Notes under the pieces: generated by a model | Seen by the model: only the letters and a program-made list of their open reading frames with translations | Told to the model about the DNA's origin: nothing | Database searches by the model: none | Assembly: GCA_045629945.1 (NCBI GenBank) | Contig: JAZQSE010000032.1 | Coordinates: forward strand, 1-21,918 | Source: UBA1765 sp045629945 | GTDB lineage: Bacteria > Fibrobacterota > Fibrobacteria > Fibrobacterales > Fibrobacteraceae | DNA length: 21,918 bases | Direction: 5' to 3' | Part shown: one piece after another, positions 15,425 through 21,918 of the stretch | Numbering within the stretch: the first letter of the stretch is position 1 | How the letters are laid out: every line of letters begins with the position of its first letter | Position numbers and translations under genes: made by a program

Positions 15425-16840
15425 ATGATAGCCATAATCCCAGATATTCTACTTTTACTTTTTCCTTTTTTAATGCTTGCATTCAAGCTATTTCTAACGC
15501 AAGCCCAAACTGCTCATAAAAATTTTGCATTTGCTTATCTCTTTACTCTTCTGATTTGTCAAAACTTCGTTCTTATCGGAGATACGCAAGTCTATTTTTC
15601 AAATTGGCAAATTGACACTTTTGGCATTTTCATGCGAGAAGTATTCACCCTATCAGCTCTTTTAGCTCTTTTACTTTCTGAAAATTACTTCAAACACTCC
15701 ATGTCTGAAAAGCCCAAACTTCTCCATTTTTCAGAATTCGCCGCCTCAATTGGTTTTGCCACTTTTGGAGGAGTTGTCGTTATTTCTGCAAATGATTTAT
15801 TAACTCTTTTTCTCGGATTAGAACTCGCCACAATCCCAATGTATGCACTAGTTGCCTGGAACAAACGCGATTCTGAAGGTACAGAAGCCGCCATTAAATA
15901 CATTTTAATGGGGTCCGTAGCAACAGCCTTTGAACTATTCGGGTTCAGTTACCTCTATGGTTTTGCAGGACACTTAACCTTCCCAGAAATCACAAGCGCA
16001 TTACAAACTAATCAAGCCTCTCCACTCATTTGGATTTCTGTTCTATTCATCATTTCCGGAATCGGCTTTAAAATGACTTTATTCCCATTCCATTTATGGG
16101 CCCCGGACGTTTACGAAGGCGCACCAACACCAGTAACCGCCATTCTCTCAGTCACCTCAAAATCCATAGCCATAGCCTTCTTAACCGTTCTCGTTTTTGG
16201 CCCGCTCAACGCCATTCACCAAGAAATCGTTCCCTTCTTAGCCTTACTTGCAGGCATCACACTTTTAGCTGGAAACTTAGGCGCACTATCTCAAAGCAAA
16301 TTGCGACGTTTCATGGCATTCAGTTCCATTTCACAAGCAGGCTACATATTAATAGCACTCCTTGGAAACACACCCGAAGGAAAATACGCCATCATCTATT
16401 ACCTATTCTTATATACATTTTCAAATTATCTTGCCTTTTTCATATTCTCAACCATCAGCAAAGACCAATCTGAAACATTTATTTCTCTCAACGGACTCTC
16501 AGAAAAAAGTAAATTCCTTGCCATCGCTCTTTTAATCGCCCTCATGAGCCTTGCAGGAATCCCACCACTTGCCGGCTTCTTCGGCAAACTCCAAATATTC
16601 ACAGCCGCCGCAGAAAACAAACACTATTTCTTAATTCTATTTGCCGTCTTAAACAATGTCTTAGCCCTTTACTATTACATACAAGTTTTAAAAAGCGCCT
16701 GGATTGACAAACCGGCAAAAGAAATCGCTTTGTCTGTATCCTCAAAACAAAAAGCCGTAATCATTATCCTCACCTTAAGCGTTCTCCTGTTAGGCTTTTT
16801 ACCCTTCTTAAGCAACAACTTATCAATTGCTTTTTTATAA
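15425..16840 (+). CDS. nuoN: NADH-quinone oxidoreductase subunit N (antiporter-like)
   Basis: The 471-residue membrane protein is the third antiporter-like subunit. Key residues are visible: Glu in FLGLELATIPMYALVAW, Lys in GFKMTLFPFHLWAPDVYEGA and Lys in SVTSKSIAIAFL. The broken-helix segment SSISQAGYILIAL and AGIPPLAGFFGKLQIF also fit. It begins 4 nt after nuoM without an evident ribosome site and is the last gene of the run. Hairpins follow immediately after the stop codon. Confidence 0.95.
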   Translation: MIAIIPDILLLLFPFLMLAFKLFLTQAQTAHKNFAFAYLFTLLICQNFVLIGDTQVYFSNWQIDTFGIFMREVFTLSALLALLLSENYFKHSMSEKPKLLHFSEFAASIGFATFGGVVVISANDLLTLFLGLELATIPMYALVAWNKRDSEGTEAAIKYILMGSVATAFELFGFSYLYGFAGHLTFPEITSALQTNQASPLIWISVLFIISGIGFKMTLFPFHLWAPDVYEGAPTPVTAILSVTSKSIAIAFLTVLVFGPLNAIHQEIVPFLALLAGITLLAGNLGALSQSKLRRFMAFSSISQAGYILIALLGNTPEGKYAIIYYLFLYTFSNYLAFFIFSTISKDQSETFISLNGLSEKSKFLAIALLIALMSLAGIPPLAGFFGKLQIFTAAAENKHYFLILFAVLNNVLALYYYIQVLKSAWIDKPAKEIALSVSSKQKAVIIILTLSVLLLGFLPFLSNNLSIAFL

Positions 16841-16891
16841 AGGGAGAAGTCTCTCCCTCGCTTCAACTGGCTTTGTAAACAAAGCCATTTT
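16841..16891 (+). terminator. Two hairpins after nuoN, the second a likely terminator
   Basis: Directly after the stop, AGGGAGA (16841-16847) pairs perfectly with TCTCCCT (16852-16858) but has no T-tract. Then TGGCTTTGT (16868-16876) pairs perfectly with ACAAAGCCA (16879-16887) and is followed by TTTT (16888-16891). The second is the better terminator for the rel-nuo run; the T-tract is short. A weaker TACCC/GGGTA hairpin (16896-16909) follows. Confidence 0.6.
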
Positions 16892-17126
16892 CCGCTACCC
16901 ACTCGGGTACTCAGGCTCACACCGCTTCACTTGCCGCAACTTTTTCCCCTCAAATTTACTATGAAACTTGCCCACGACTTGCTCGCGGTTCTTGCCCACA
17001 AACCTTGTCATTGCGAACCCCAACAAGATTTTTTGCGAAGCCTAAATGTGAGCCTGCCACGAGCCACACTTGTTCCAAGGGTGGCGTGGTGGAAGCAATC
17101 TACTTGCACGCGACTTGCTCGCAGTT

Positions 17127-17168
17127 CTTGTCATTGCGAGACGTGTAGAATACACGGCGCGGCAATCT
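17127..17168 (+). repeat. 42-bp exact repeat, copy 1
   Basis: Identical over 42 nt to 17390-17431. It begins CTTGTCATTGCGAG and ends GGCGCGGCAATCT. In its middle CGTGTA (17142-17147), loop GAA, TACACG (17151-17156) forms a small perfect hairpin. Confidence 0.9.
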
Positions 17169-17269
17169 ATTCGCACCCAACTTGCCCGCGAACCTTGTCA
17201 CTCGCGAAGAAACGTAGTGACAGAAGCAATCTGCTTGCAAGCAACACTTGTTTTTTTTGGATTACTTCG

Positions 17270-17356
17270 CTACGCTCGTAATGACAAAAGCCAAGATGGC
17301 CACGTCGTCTTAAAAGACTCCTCGCCATGACAAATCACACTCCGTTCGCCATGACA
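17270..17356 (+). repeat. 87-bp direct repeat, copy 1
   Basis: Matches 17574-17660 with only about four mismatches and no gaps. It begins CTACGCTCGTAATGAC and contains GTCGTCTTAAAAGACTCC, with a short GTCTT/AAGAC inverted repeat. Two GCCATGACA-type ends lie in its second half. The near-identity suggests recent duplication or conversion. Confidence 0.9.
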
Positions 17357-17390
17357 ACCCTGAACTTGCCGCGGTTCTTGCCCACGAACC

Positions 17391-17470
17391 TTGTCATTGC
17401 GAGACGTGTAGAATACACGGCGCGGCAATCTCATCGCTAACAGATCGCCGCACTGCGTTCGCGATGACAA
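17391..17470. repeat. 80-bp palindromic unit containing the second 42-bp copy
   Basis: Starts with TTGTCATTGCGAG and ends with TTCGCGATGACAA, which are complementary at 11 of 13 positions. The left half is the second copy of the 42-bp exact repeat (17390-17431). The right 45 nt (17426-17470) align without gaps to 17523-17567 with about five differences. Confidence 0.85.
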
Positions 17471-17491
17471 TCCTGAACTTGCTCGCGGTTC

Positions 17492-17567
17492 TTGTCATTG
17501 CGATGGAGTGAAACGACAGAAGCAATCTCATCGCAAGTAGATCGCCACACTACGTTCGCGATGACAA
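17492..17567. repeat. 76-bp palindromic unit with a different left half
   Basis: Same termini as the unit at 17391-17470 and a nearly identical right half. The left inner part reads TGGAGTGAAACGACAGAAG instead of the CGTGTA-GAA-TACACG segment. The two units are therefore mosaics of shared and alternative inner segments. Confidence 0.8.
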
Positions 17568-17573
17568 TTTATA

Positions 17574-17660
17574 CTACGCTCGTAATGACAAAAGCCAAGA
17601 TGGCCACGTCGTCTTAAAAGACTCCTCGCCATGACAATTCACACTACGTTCGCCATAACT
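17574..17660 (+). repeat. 87-bp direct repeat, copy 2
   Basis: Second copy of 17270-17356, about four mismatches, ending with a degraded GCCATAAC where copy 1 has GCCATGAC. It closes the repeat cluster; AT-rich promoter-like sequence follows. Confidence 0.9.
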
Positions 17661-17718
17661 AACTAAAAATATCACTGCTAAGCCCTGAAAAGGCAAGCTA
17701 ATCTACTTTAATTTTTTT

Positions 17719-17750
17719 TTGCATATTATTTCTTTAATATTTTTTATATT
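17719..17750 (+). promoter_or_regulatory. AT-rich candidate promoter region for the DsbA-like gene
   Basis: TTGCAT (17719-17724) could act as a -35 box, and TATATT (17745-17750) or TATTAT (17747-17752) as a -10 box, but the 20-22 nt spacing is too long to be convincing. The downstream AAGGA (17767-17771), 6 nt before the ATG, is a clear ribosome site. The exact promoter is uncertain. Confidence 0.25.
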
Positions 17751-17777
17751 ATACAATCATTAAAAAAAGGATTTTTT

Positions 17778-18515
17778 ATGAAACCATTATCTTTACTGCT
17801 ACCTGCAGTCCTTATGATTTCTTTTACCGCTTGTAATCAAGCTTCGGCCCAAAACGGCTCTAATCAGGCTTTAGCCGCAAAACTTGATAGCGTATCCACA
17901 GAACTCGCTAAAGTTAAAGAAGAATTTGAAATTGTTAAATACGGCCTTGATAAAAGAGGCATTTCTTTAGAACAAATGAAAAAAGAAATGGAAATGGATA
18001 ACAAAGTTTGGGACATTCCAGACGATGGTTCTCCAGTTTTTGGCAACACAAAAAATCCAAAATTGACCATTGTTGAATTTACAGAATTCCAATGCCCATA
18101 TTGCTCACGTATTGCTCCAGAAATCAAAAAATTAATGGACAAATACCCAGACAAAATCAAATTTGTTTACAAGCATTTCCCACTTAGTTTCCACACAAAC
18201 GCAAAACCTGCCGCTGCTGCAAGTATCGCTGCTCAAAAACAAGGTAAATTCTGGGAATTCCGCTACGCACTTGCTCCACACTTCAAAGAACTTTCCGAAG
18301 AAACATTCGTAAAAGTGGCAAAAGAAGTGGGCTTGAATATTGACCAATTCAAAAAAGACATGGTTCTTGATTCCACTATGGAAGCAACCATCAACAAAGA
18401 TTTTGAACTTGGTATGAAAGTTGGTGTTCAAGGTACTCCGAACTTCTACATAAACGGCAAACGCCAAGATCGTTTTTCACCACAACTTGTGGAAAAAATG
18501 TTAAACGAAAAATAA
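17778..18515 (+). CDS. DsbA-like thioredoxin-fold lipoprotein
   Basis: The 245-residue protein begins with a lipoprotein signal (hydrophobic 4-16, lipobox SFTAC with Cys19). A Gln/Ser/Ala-rich stretch and a predicted short coiled coil follow (about 31-72). From residue 95 it is a DsbA/Thioredoxin_4-type domain. The active site is Cys106-Pro-Tyr-Cys109 in FTEFQCPYCSR, with KFVYKHFPLSFH, a helical insert (AASIAAQKQGKFWEF), and the cis-proline loop GVQGTPNFYING with Pro221. It is expected to act in thiol-disulfide exchange on exported proteins, tethered to a membrane. Whether it oxidises, reduces or isomerises cannot be told by eye. It stands alone between the repeat cluster and its own terminator. 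The Phe-Thr-Ala lipobox is acceptable but not ideal; a plain signal peptide cleaved at ASA-QN is the alternative. Confidence 0.88.
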   Translation: MKPLSLLLPAVLMISFTACNQASAQNGSNQALAAKLDSVSTELAKVKEEFEIVKYGLDKRGISLEQMKKEMEMDNKVWDIPDDGSPVFGNTKNPKLTIVEFTEFQCPYCSRIAPEIKKLMDKYPDKIKFVYKHFPLSFHTNAKPAAAASIAAQKQGKFWEFRYALAPHFKELSEETFVKVAKEVGLNIDQFKKDMVLDSTMEATINKDFELGMKVGVQGTPNFYINGKRQDRFSPQLVEKMLNEK

Positions 18516-18559
18516 TTTTTACATGAGTTTTACTAAAAACACGTAACTTAATGAAAAGA

Positions 18560-18589
18560 CGTTCCTTTAGACTCAAGGAACGCCTTTTT
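18560..18589 (+). terminator. Rho-independent terminator after the DsbA-like gene
   Basis: CGTTCCTT (18560-18567) pairs perfectly with AAGGAACG (18575-18582) around a 7-nt loop; CC and TTTTT follow (18585-18589). Confidence 0.85.
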
Positions 18590-18612
18590 ATGTAAACAGA
18601 ATTTGCTTTTTT

Positions 18613-18642
18613 TTGAACGCTTTTCCCAAAAAAATCTTAAAT
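18613..18642 (+). promoter_or_regulatory. Sigma70-type promoter for the endoglucanase gene
   Basis: TTGAAC (18613-18618), 18 nt, TTAAAT (18637-18642). Transcription would start near 18649, leaving a leader of about 29 nt with AGAGG (18665-18669) 8 nt before the ATG. The -10 hexamer is the same as in the candidate promoter at 323-351. No operator is evident. Confidence 0.45.
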
Positions 18643-18677
18643 TCTAACAAACTCAACATAAACAAGAGGTAACGTAA

Positions 18678-21600
18678 ATGAAGCAAACCTTGAAAGCAGC
18701 GTCCTTGTTCCTTTTAGGAATGACGGCGACCGCCTCCATGGCTCAGCAAAAACCACCACGTCTTGTAGTTTACAAATTCTTTGATGACCAATATCGTCAA
18801 GGTGGTTTTGACTACGCTTATGGTGGAAAATCAAAAGGCATCGAAAAGACTAAAGATGGTGGTTATAAATCCAAATCAGCACTTAAAATTAGTCTTGACC
18901 CAACTGATTATTCTGGGGCATCCGTTTGTCTTTACAATGAATTCTTTGATTTGAACAAGTATATGCTTGATTCAAGAATTGAATTTATGATTAAGGGCGC
19001 TAAGGGTGGCGAACAATTAAAAATCGGTCTCTTGGATGATGAAACCGGTGACGGCAAGAAAACTCAGGTTGTTCTTCCTATGAACAAATACATCCAAGGT
19101 GGCGCAGTTACCACAGAATGGAAAAAGGTAACTATTCCTTTGGTTGATTTCCCAGACCGTGGTCTTTATTGGGATAACACCCGCAAAGCAGAATTCCCTT
19201 CTCGCATTGACTGGGATAAAATTGCTGAAATTCGTTTCTCTATCGATAAAGGAACTAACCCAGCATTTGAAGTATTTGTCGATAACATCGAAATCGTCAA
19301 GGGTAACAAAAAAGCTAAGCCTAAAGCAAAAATTGTTTACTGGGACGAAAATAACGATGTCATCGATGGCCCTAAGACTCCAGAAAAATTGGATGGCAAG
19401 GCCAAAACACTCGCTACATTCTATGACAACATGCTTGCAAACGGAAAGTTCAGCTACGTTTATGGTGGTTTAACTGCTCAACGTGAAGCTCAATCCAAAA
19501 CAGCAGGCAATTCCAATGTACTCGCTATGTACATTGATAACAACGACTGGTCTGGTGTCACCTACTCTCTTGGTGAAGGCAAGTATGTAGACCTCTCTAA
19601 AGTTCGCAATAAAGGCGGTCTCTACTTCTGGATCAAGGGTAAACTTGGTGGCGAAAAAGTCTATGTCGGTCTCTTGGATAACCAAGGTAACGATATCAAG
19701 AGCCAGACTAAGATCAGCTTGAACGACTGGATTGAAGGTTCTAAAGTCGGCAAAGATTGGAAACTTGTCAAGATTCCTTTGAAGAAGTTCGTAGACAAAG
19801 GTAAAGCTTGGGATGCAACCAAGCAGGCTGAAGTGGCTAAGGACATTCAATGGAATAAAATCCAAGAAATCCGCTTCTCTGTTGGCAAGGGTGAAAACCA
19901 GGGCGAACCAGGCAAACCAGCTCCTGTAACTATCTTTGTTGACCAAATCACCTTCACTGAAAATATTGACTGGGTTGACCCAGACATCAAGTGGGATAAC
20001 TGGAAATCCAAAGCTCCAGATATGGTGATTACAGACTTCGAAAGCAAGTATTCAAAGGATATTTGGGAACCATCTAAAGGTCCTAAGTCCAAGGTTGAAG
20101 TTGAAGTTCCGTTCAAGACTTCTAAGCTCGACGGCAACTCTCTCAACGTAAAGCATTTCGAAATGTCTGACTGGGTTGACGTTGTATTTGATATGGCTAA
20201 GAACAATCGTCCTGCTAAGGACCGCGATTGGACTAATCACTGGGGTATCATGTTCGACGTTTACTCTGAACGCGCATGGCAGTCCATTACAGTTCAAATC
20301 GGTGACGCTGGAAACGAACTCTTCGTTTCTAACACAGGTGTTCCACGTGGCCGTAACACTGTAATCGTTCCATTCCGTAACTTCGCAAAATTCCCTTACT
20401 ATCAACCTCCTGGAGCAAAGGAAAACGGCGTATTCGACTTGAAAGGCGTTGTTTCTCTTGACTTCAAACCAGGTGGAGAAGGTTCTAATGGTAGCTTCGA
20501 AGTTGATAACATCAAGCTCACCAACCTCCGCGAAGTAAAACAAGCTGCTCGCCCAGCTGTTGTAAAAGTAAATGTTAAAGGCACAAGCGAAGTCTTGAAC
20601 CCAGAAATTTCTGGTGGTCTCTTCGGCATTAACGCAGCCCTCTGGGATGGCGATATGCTCGACAACAAGAAATTCAAAGTTCAAACTTCTGAATACGTAA
20701 AACGCATCAATCACGGCATTGTTCGTTACCCAGGCGGTCTCCGCGCTGATGACGACCACTGGAAAGAAATCCTTGACAATAAGGATTGGATGGTTGATAC
20801 TGATGAATTCTTAGAATGGTTGAAAAAGACTGGCTCTAACGCTATGTTCACAGTAAACTTCGGTTCTGGTACAGAACAAGAAGCTGCTGCTTGGGTAAAA
20901 CACACCAACGTAGATAAGAAAGCTGGCATCAAGTACTGGGAAATCGGTAACGAAGTTTATGGTAACTGGCACCCATACTATGAAAAGTATGGTAAAGATG
21001 GTGGTACCATTTACGGTAAACGCGCTCGCAAGTTCATCGAAGCAATGAAGAAAGTTGACCCAACTATTAAGGTTGCTGTTCTTGGCGTGCTTGACGGTGA
21101 ATGGAACGATAACGTTCTCCGTGAAACTGGTGACATTGCCGATGGTATTATTGTTCACCACTACCCACAACACTTCGGTGAAGAAAACGACTTTGCTCTC
21201 CTTTCTGCACCACAAGACTTGGTACCTATCTACAGCCGTCTCCATAAGCTCGTAGACAAGTGGACCAAACACTTCAATAAAGAAAAGAAGTTTGAATTGT
21301 GGCTCACCGAATGGAACTCTGTTGACTTTAACCCAGGCCCACAAACCATCGCTCTTGAAAACGGTTTGTTCGTTGCTGATTATCTCGCTATGCTTGCAAC
21401 AGAAAATGTTGACAACGCACAATACTGGGATATCCACAACGATATTACTCCAGAAGGCGGTGACTATGGTTACTTAACCCGTTCTGCTGAAGAATGCATG
21501 AACTGCCCACGTCCAAGTTACTGGGCATTCCAAATGGCTTCTGACGCTCTTCGCGGTAAACTCTTGAAGACAGAAATTACTGGCGACAATGAATCTTTAA

Positions 21601-21857
21601 TTACCACTTACTACACAGAAAATGGTAAGAAGAAATCCTTGCTCGTTGTAAACAAGAGCCCTTACAGCGATTACGAATTGAAACTCGACATTCCTGGTTT
21701 CAAGGGTAAAGCAACTGTCCAGACTTTAGACCGCAGCTCTGAAAAGCTCAAAGAAGGTTGGGCAAACGATCCTTCTAAGAAAGCTAAGAAGGGTGTAGAT
21801 GTTTCTAAACCTATCAAGGTTGGTAAACGTACACTTACTCTCATTACGATTGAATAA
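18678..21857 (+). CDS. cel51A: Secreted GH51 endoglucanase with three N-terminal carbohydrate-binding modules (Cel51A/CelF-like)
   Basis: The 1059-residue protein has a signal peptide (cleavage likely after Ala22, ASMA-QQ). Two related modules, about 28-208 and 245-428, share FDYAYGG/FSYVYGG, DYSG/DWSG, KIGLLD/YVGLLD and EIRFSI/EIRFSV, ending in FVDNIEI/FVDQITF; they look like CBM30-type modules. A third β-sandwich, about 447-617, ends SFEVDNIKL and resembles CBM11. The catalytic domain runs from about 630, with IVRYPGGLRADDDHW, acid/base Glu759 (KYWEIGNEVYG) and nucleophile Glu878 (LWLTEWNS), the GH51 pattern; a C-terminal β-domain ends the protein. Order and size fit F. succinogenes endoglucanase F (Cel51A, about 118 kDa), a cellulose-binding enzyme. 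GH51 also holds arabinofuranosidases, so activity is inferred. I see no dockerin and no clear secretion-system tail. Codon use favours AAG, CTC, AAC and TTC, unlike nuo. Confidence 0.85.
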   Translation: MKQTLKAASLFLLGMTATASMAQQKPPRLVVYKFFDDQYRQGGFDYAYGGKSKGIEKTKDGGYKSKSALKISLDPTDYSGASVCLYNEFFDLNKYMLDSRIEFMIKGAKGGEQLKIGLLDDETGDGKKTQVVLPMNKYIQGGAVTTEWKKVTIPLVDFPDRGLYWDNTRKAEFPSRIDWDKIAEIRFSIDKGTNPAFEVFVDNIEIVKGNKKAKPKAKIVYWDENNDVIDGPKTPEKLDGKAKTLATFYDNMLANGKFSYVYGGLTAQREAQSKTAGNSNVLAMYIDNNDWSGVTYSLGEGKYVDLSKVRNKGGLYFWIKGKLGGEKVYVGLLDNQGNDIKSQTKISLNDWIEGSKVGKDWKLVKIPLKKFVDKGKAWDATKQAEVAKDIQWNKIQEIRFSVGKGENQGEPGKPAPVTIFVDQITFTENIDWVDPDIKWDNWKSKAPDMVITDFESKYSKDIWEPSKGPKSKVEVEVPFKTSKLDGNSLNVKHFEMSDWVDVVFDMAKNNRPAKDRDWTNHWGIMFDVYSERAWQSITVQIGDAGNELFVSNTGVPRGRNTVIVPFRNFAKFPYYQPPGAKENGVFDLKGVVSLDFKPGGEGSNGSFEVDNIKLTNLREVKQAARPAVVKVNVKGTSEVLNPEISGGLFGINAALWDGDMLDNKKFKVQTSEYVKRINHGIVRYPGGLRADDDHWKEILDNKDWMVDTDEFLEWLKKTGSNAMFTVNFGSGTEQEAAAWVKHTNVDKKAGIKYWEIGNEVYGNWHPYYEKYGKDGGTIYGKRARKFIEAMKKVDPTIKVAVLGVLDGEWNDNVLRETGDIADGIIVHHYPQHFGEENDFALLSAPQDLVPIYSRLHKLVDKWTKHFNKEKKFELWLTEWNSVDFNPGPQTIALENGLFVADYLAMLATENVDNAQYWDIHNDITPEGGDYGYLTRSAEECMNCPRPSYWAFQMASDALRGKLLKTEITGDNESLITTYYTENGKKKSLLVVNKSPYSDYELKLDIPGFKGKATVQTLDRSSEKLKEGWANDPSKKAKKGVDVSKPIKVGKRTLTLITIE

Positions 21858-21918
21858 TCTGTAAGCTTTCTGATAAAGCCCATGCCCTGTTTAAAAAGGG
21901 GGGGGTGGTTTATTATAA
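21858..21918. other. 3' flank of the endoglucanase gene with G8 tract
   Basis: No gene is visible in the last 61 nt. CCATGCCC, a 10-nt A/T-rich spacer, then a run of eight G (21898-21905) and TGG could form an imperfect hairpin before TTTATTATAA. It may be the terminator of the endoglucanase gene, but the structure is weak. Confidence 0.3.

Larger units (their letters stand above)
16930..17660. repeat. Cluster of interspersed palindromic and direct repeats, no gene
   Basis: About 730 nt without a credible gene. The block is a patchwork of related modules. A left end TTGTCATTGCGA occurs near 17007, 17128, 17391 and 17492. GAAGCAATCT or GGCAATCT occurs at 17092, 17161, 17223, 17424 and 17520. 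Right ends of the type TTCGCGATGACAA occur at 17458 and 17555, with GCTCGTAATGACA at 17274 and 17578. A linker ACTTGCTCGCGGTTCTTG recurs with variants near 16978, 17113, 17366 and 17478. These left and right ends are complementary, so complete units are palindromic. The GC content is higher than in nearby genes. Similar 'GTCATTGCGAG...GAAGCAATC' intergenic repeats are known from many bacteria. No transposase is present. Confidence 0.85.

Noticed and set aside
16841..16930. tRNA-like or structured RNA gene after nuoN
   Set aside because: There are several short hairpins but no cloverleaf, no TΨC-type GTTCRA and no acceptor stem; a terminator explains them better.
16931..17470. Several open frames of 66-116 codons on both strands
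   Set aside because: They lie in the repeat cluster, have repeat-derived low-quality translations and no ribosome sites.
16930..17660. CRISPR array
   Set aside because: Repeats differ in length and spacing, are palindromic mosaics, and lack regular unique spacers; no cas gene is present.
19470..21437. Long minus-strand frames (158, 235 and 208 codons) opposite the endoglucanase
   Set aside because: Antisense shadows of a gene with strong codon bias; no signal, motif or ribosome site.
20566..21857. GH51 domain as an alpha-L-arabinofuranosidase
   Set aside because: Possible for the family, but the three N-terminal binding modules and overall size fit the Fibrobacter endoglucanase Cel51A/CelF better.

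Overview
The window comes from a Fibrobacter-type genome, most likely F. succinogenes or a close relative. Three things point there. The left edge holds a lipoprotein with the 'Fibrobacter succinogenes major paralogous domain'. The right end holds a 1059-residue GH51 endoglucanase with three N-terminal carbohydrate-binding modules, matching the layout known for CelF/Cel51A. The rest is AT-rich, with strong GGAGG-type ribosome sites and intrinsic terminators. Species assignment is from recognition, not a database search.

Layout. 1-300 (minus): 5' part of a lipoprotein gene running off the window. 301-1160: a scrambled segment with a terminator-like hairpin, a small antitoxin-like gene whose best ribosome site points at ATA, the first 26 codons of a YoeB/Txe toxin, and directly fused to these the last ~68 codons of a pyruvate:ferredoxin oxidoreductase (nifJ) with a terminator. 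1266-3951: metX-metW fused in one gene, then yicC, closed by a terminator. 4060-16840: an unbroken run of 12 genes on the plus strand with gaps of at most 11 nt: rel (ppGpp synthetase/hydrolase), an unrecognised 196-residue gene, then nuoA, nuoBC (fused), D, H, I, J, K, L, M and N. 16841-17777: no gene, but terminator-like hairpins and a dense cluster of related palindromic and direct repeats. 17778-18515: a DsbA-like thioredoxin-fold lipoprotein. 18678-21857: the GH51 endoglucanase with signal peptide.

How the genes work together. The nuo genes encode the membrane arm and the quinone-reducing connecting arm of respiratory complex I, but not the NADH-oxidising module (nuoE, F, G). The electron donor is therefore encoded elsewhere or is not NADH. 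rel heads the same apparent operon, which would tie stringent-response alarmone metabolism to complex I expression. metXW supplies methionine precursor synthesis. The endoglucanase is an exported cellulose-degrading enzyme with its own promoter and a codon bias distinct from the nuo genes.

The features most worth a second look are the toxin/nifJ fusion with the lost start codon upstream of it, the nuoBC fusion in an 11-subunit complex I operon led by rel and an unknown gene, and the repeat cluster between nuoN and the DsbA-like gene. I did not find a convincing wholly new system.
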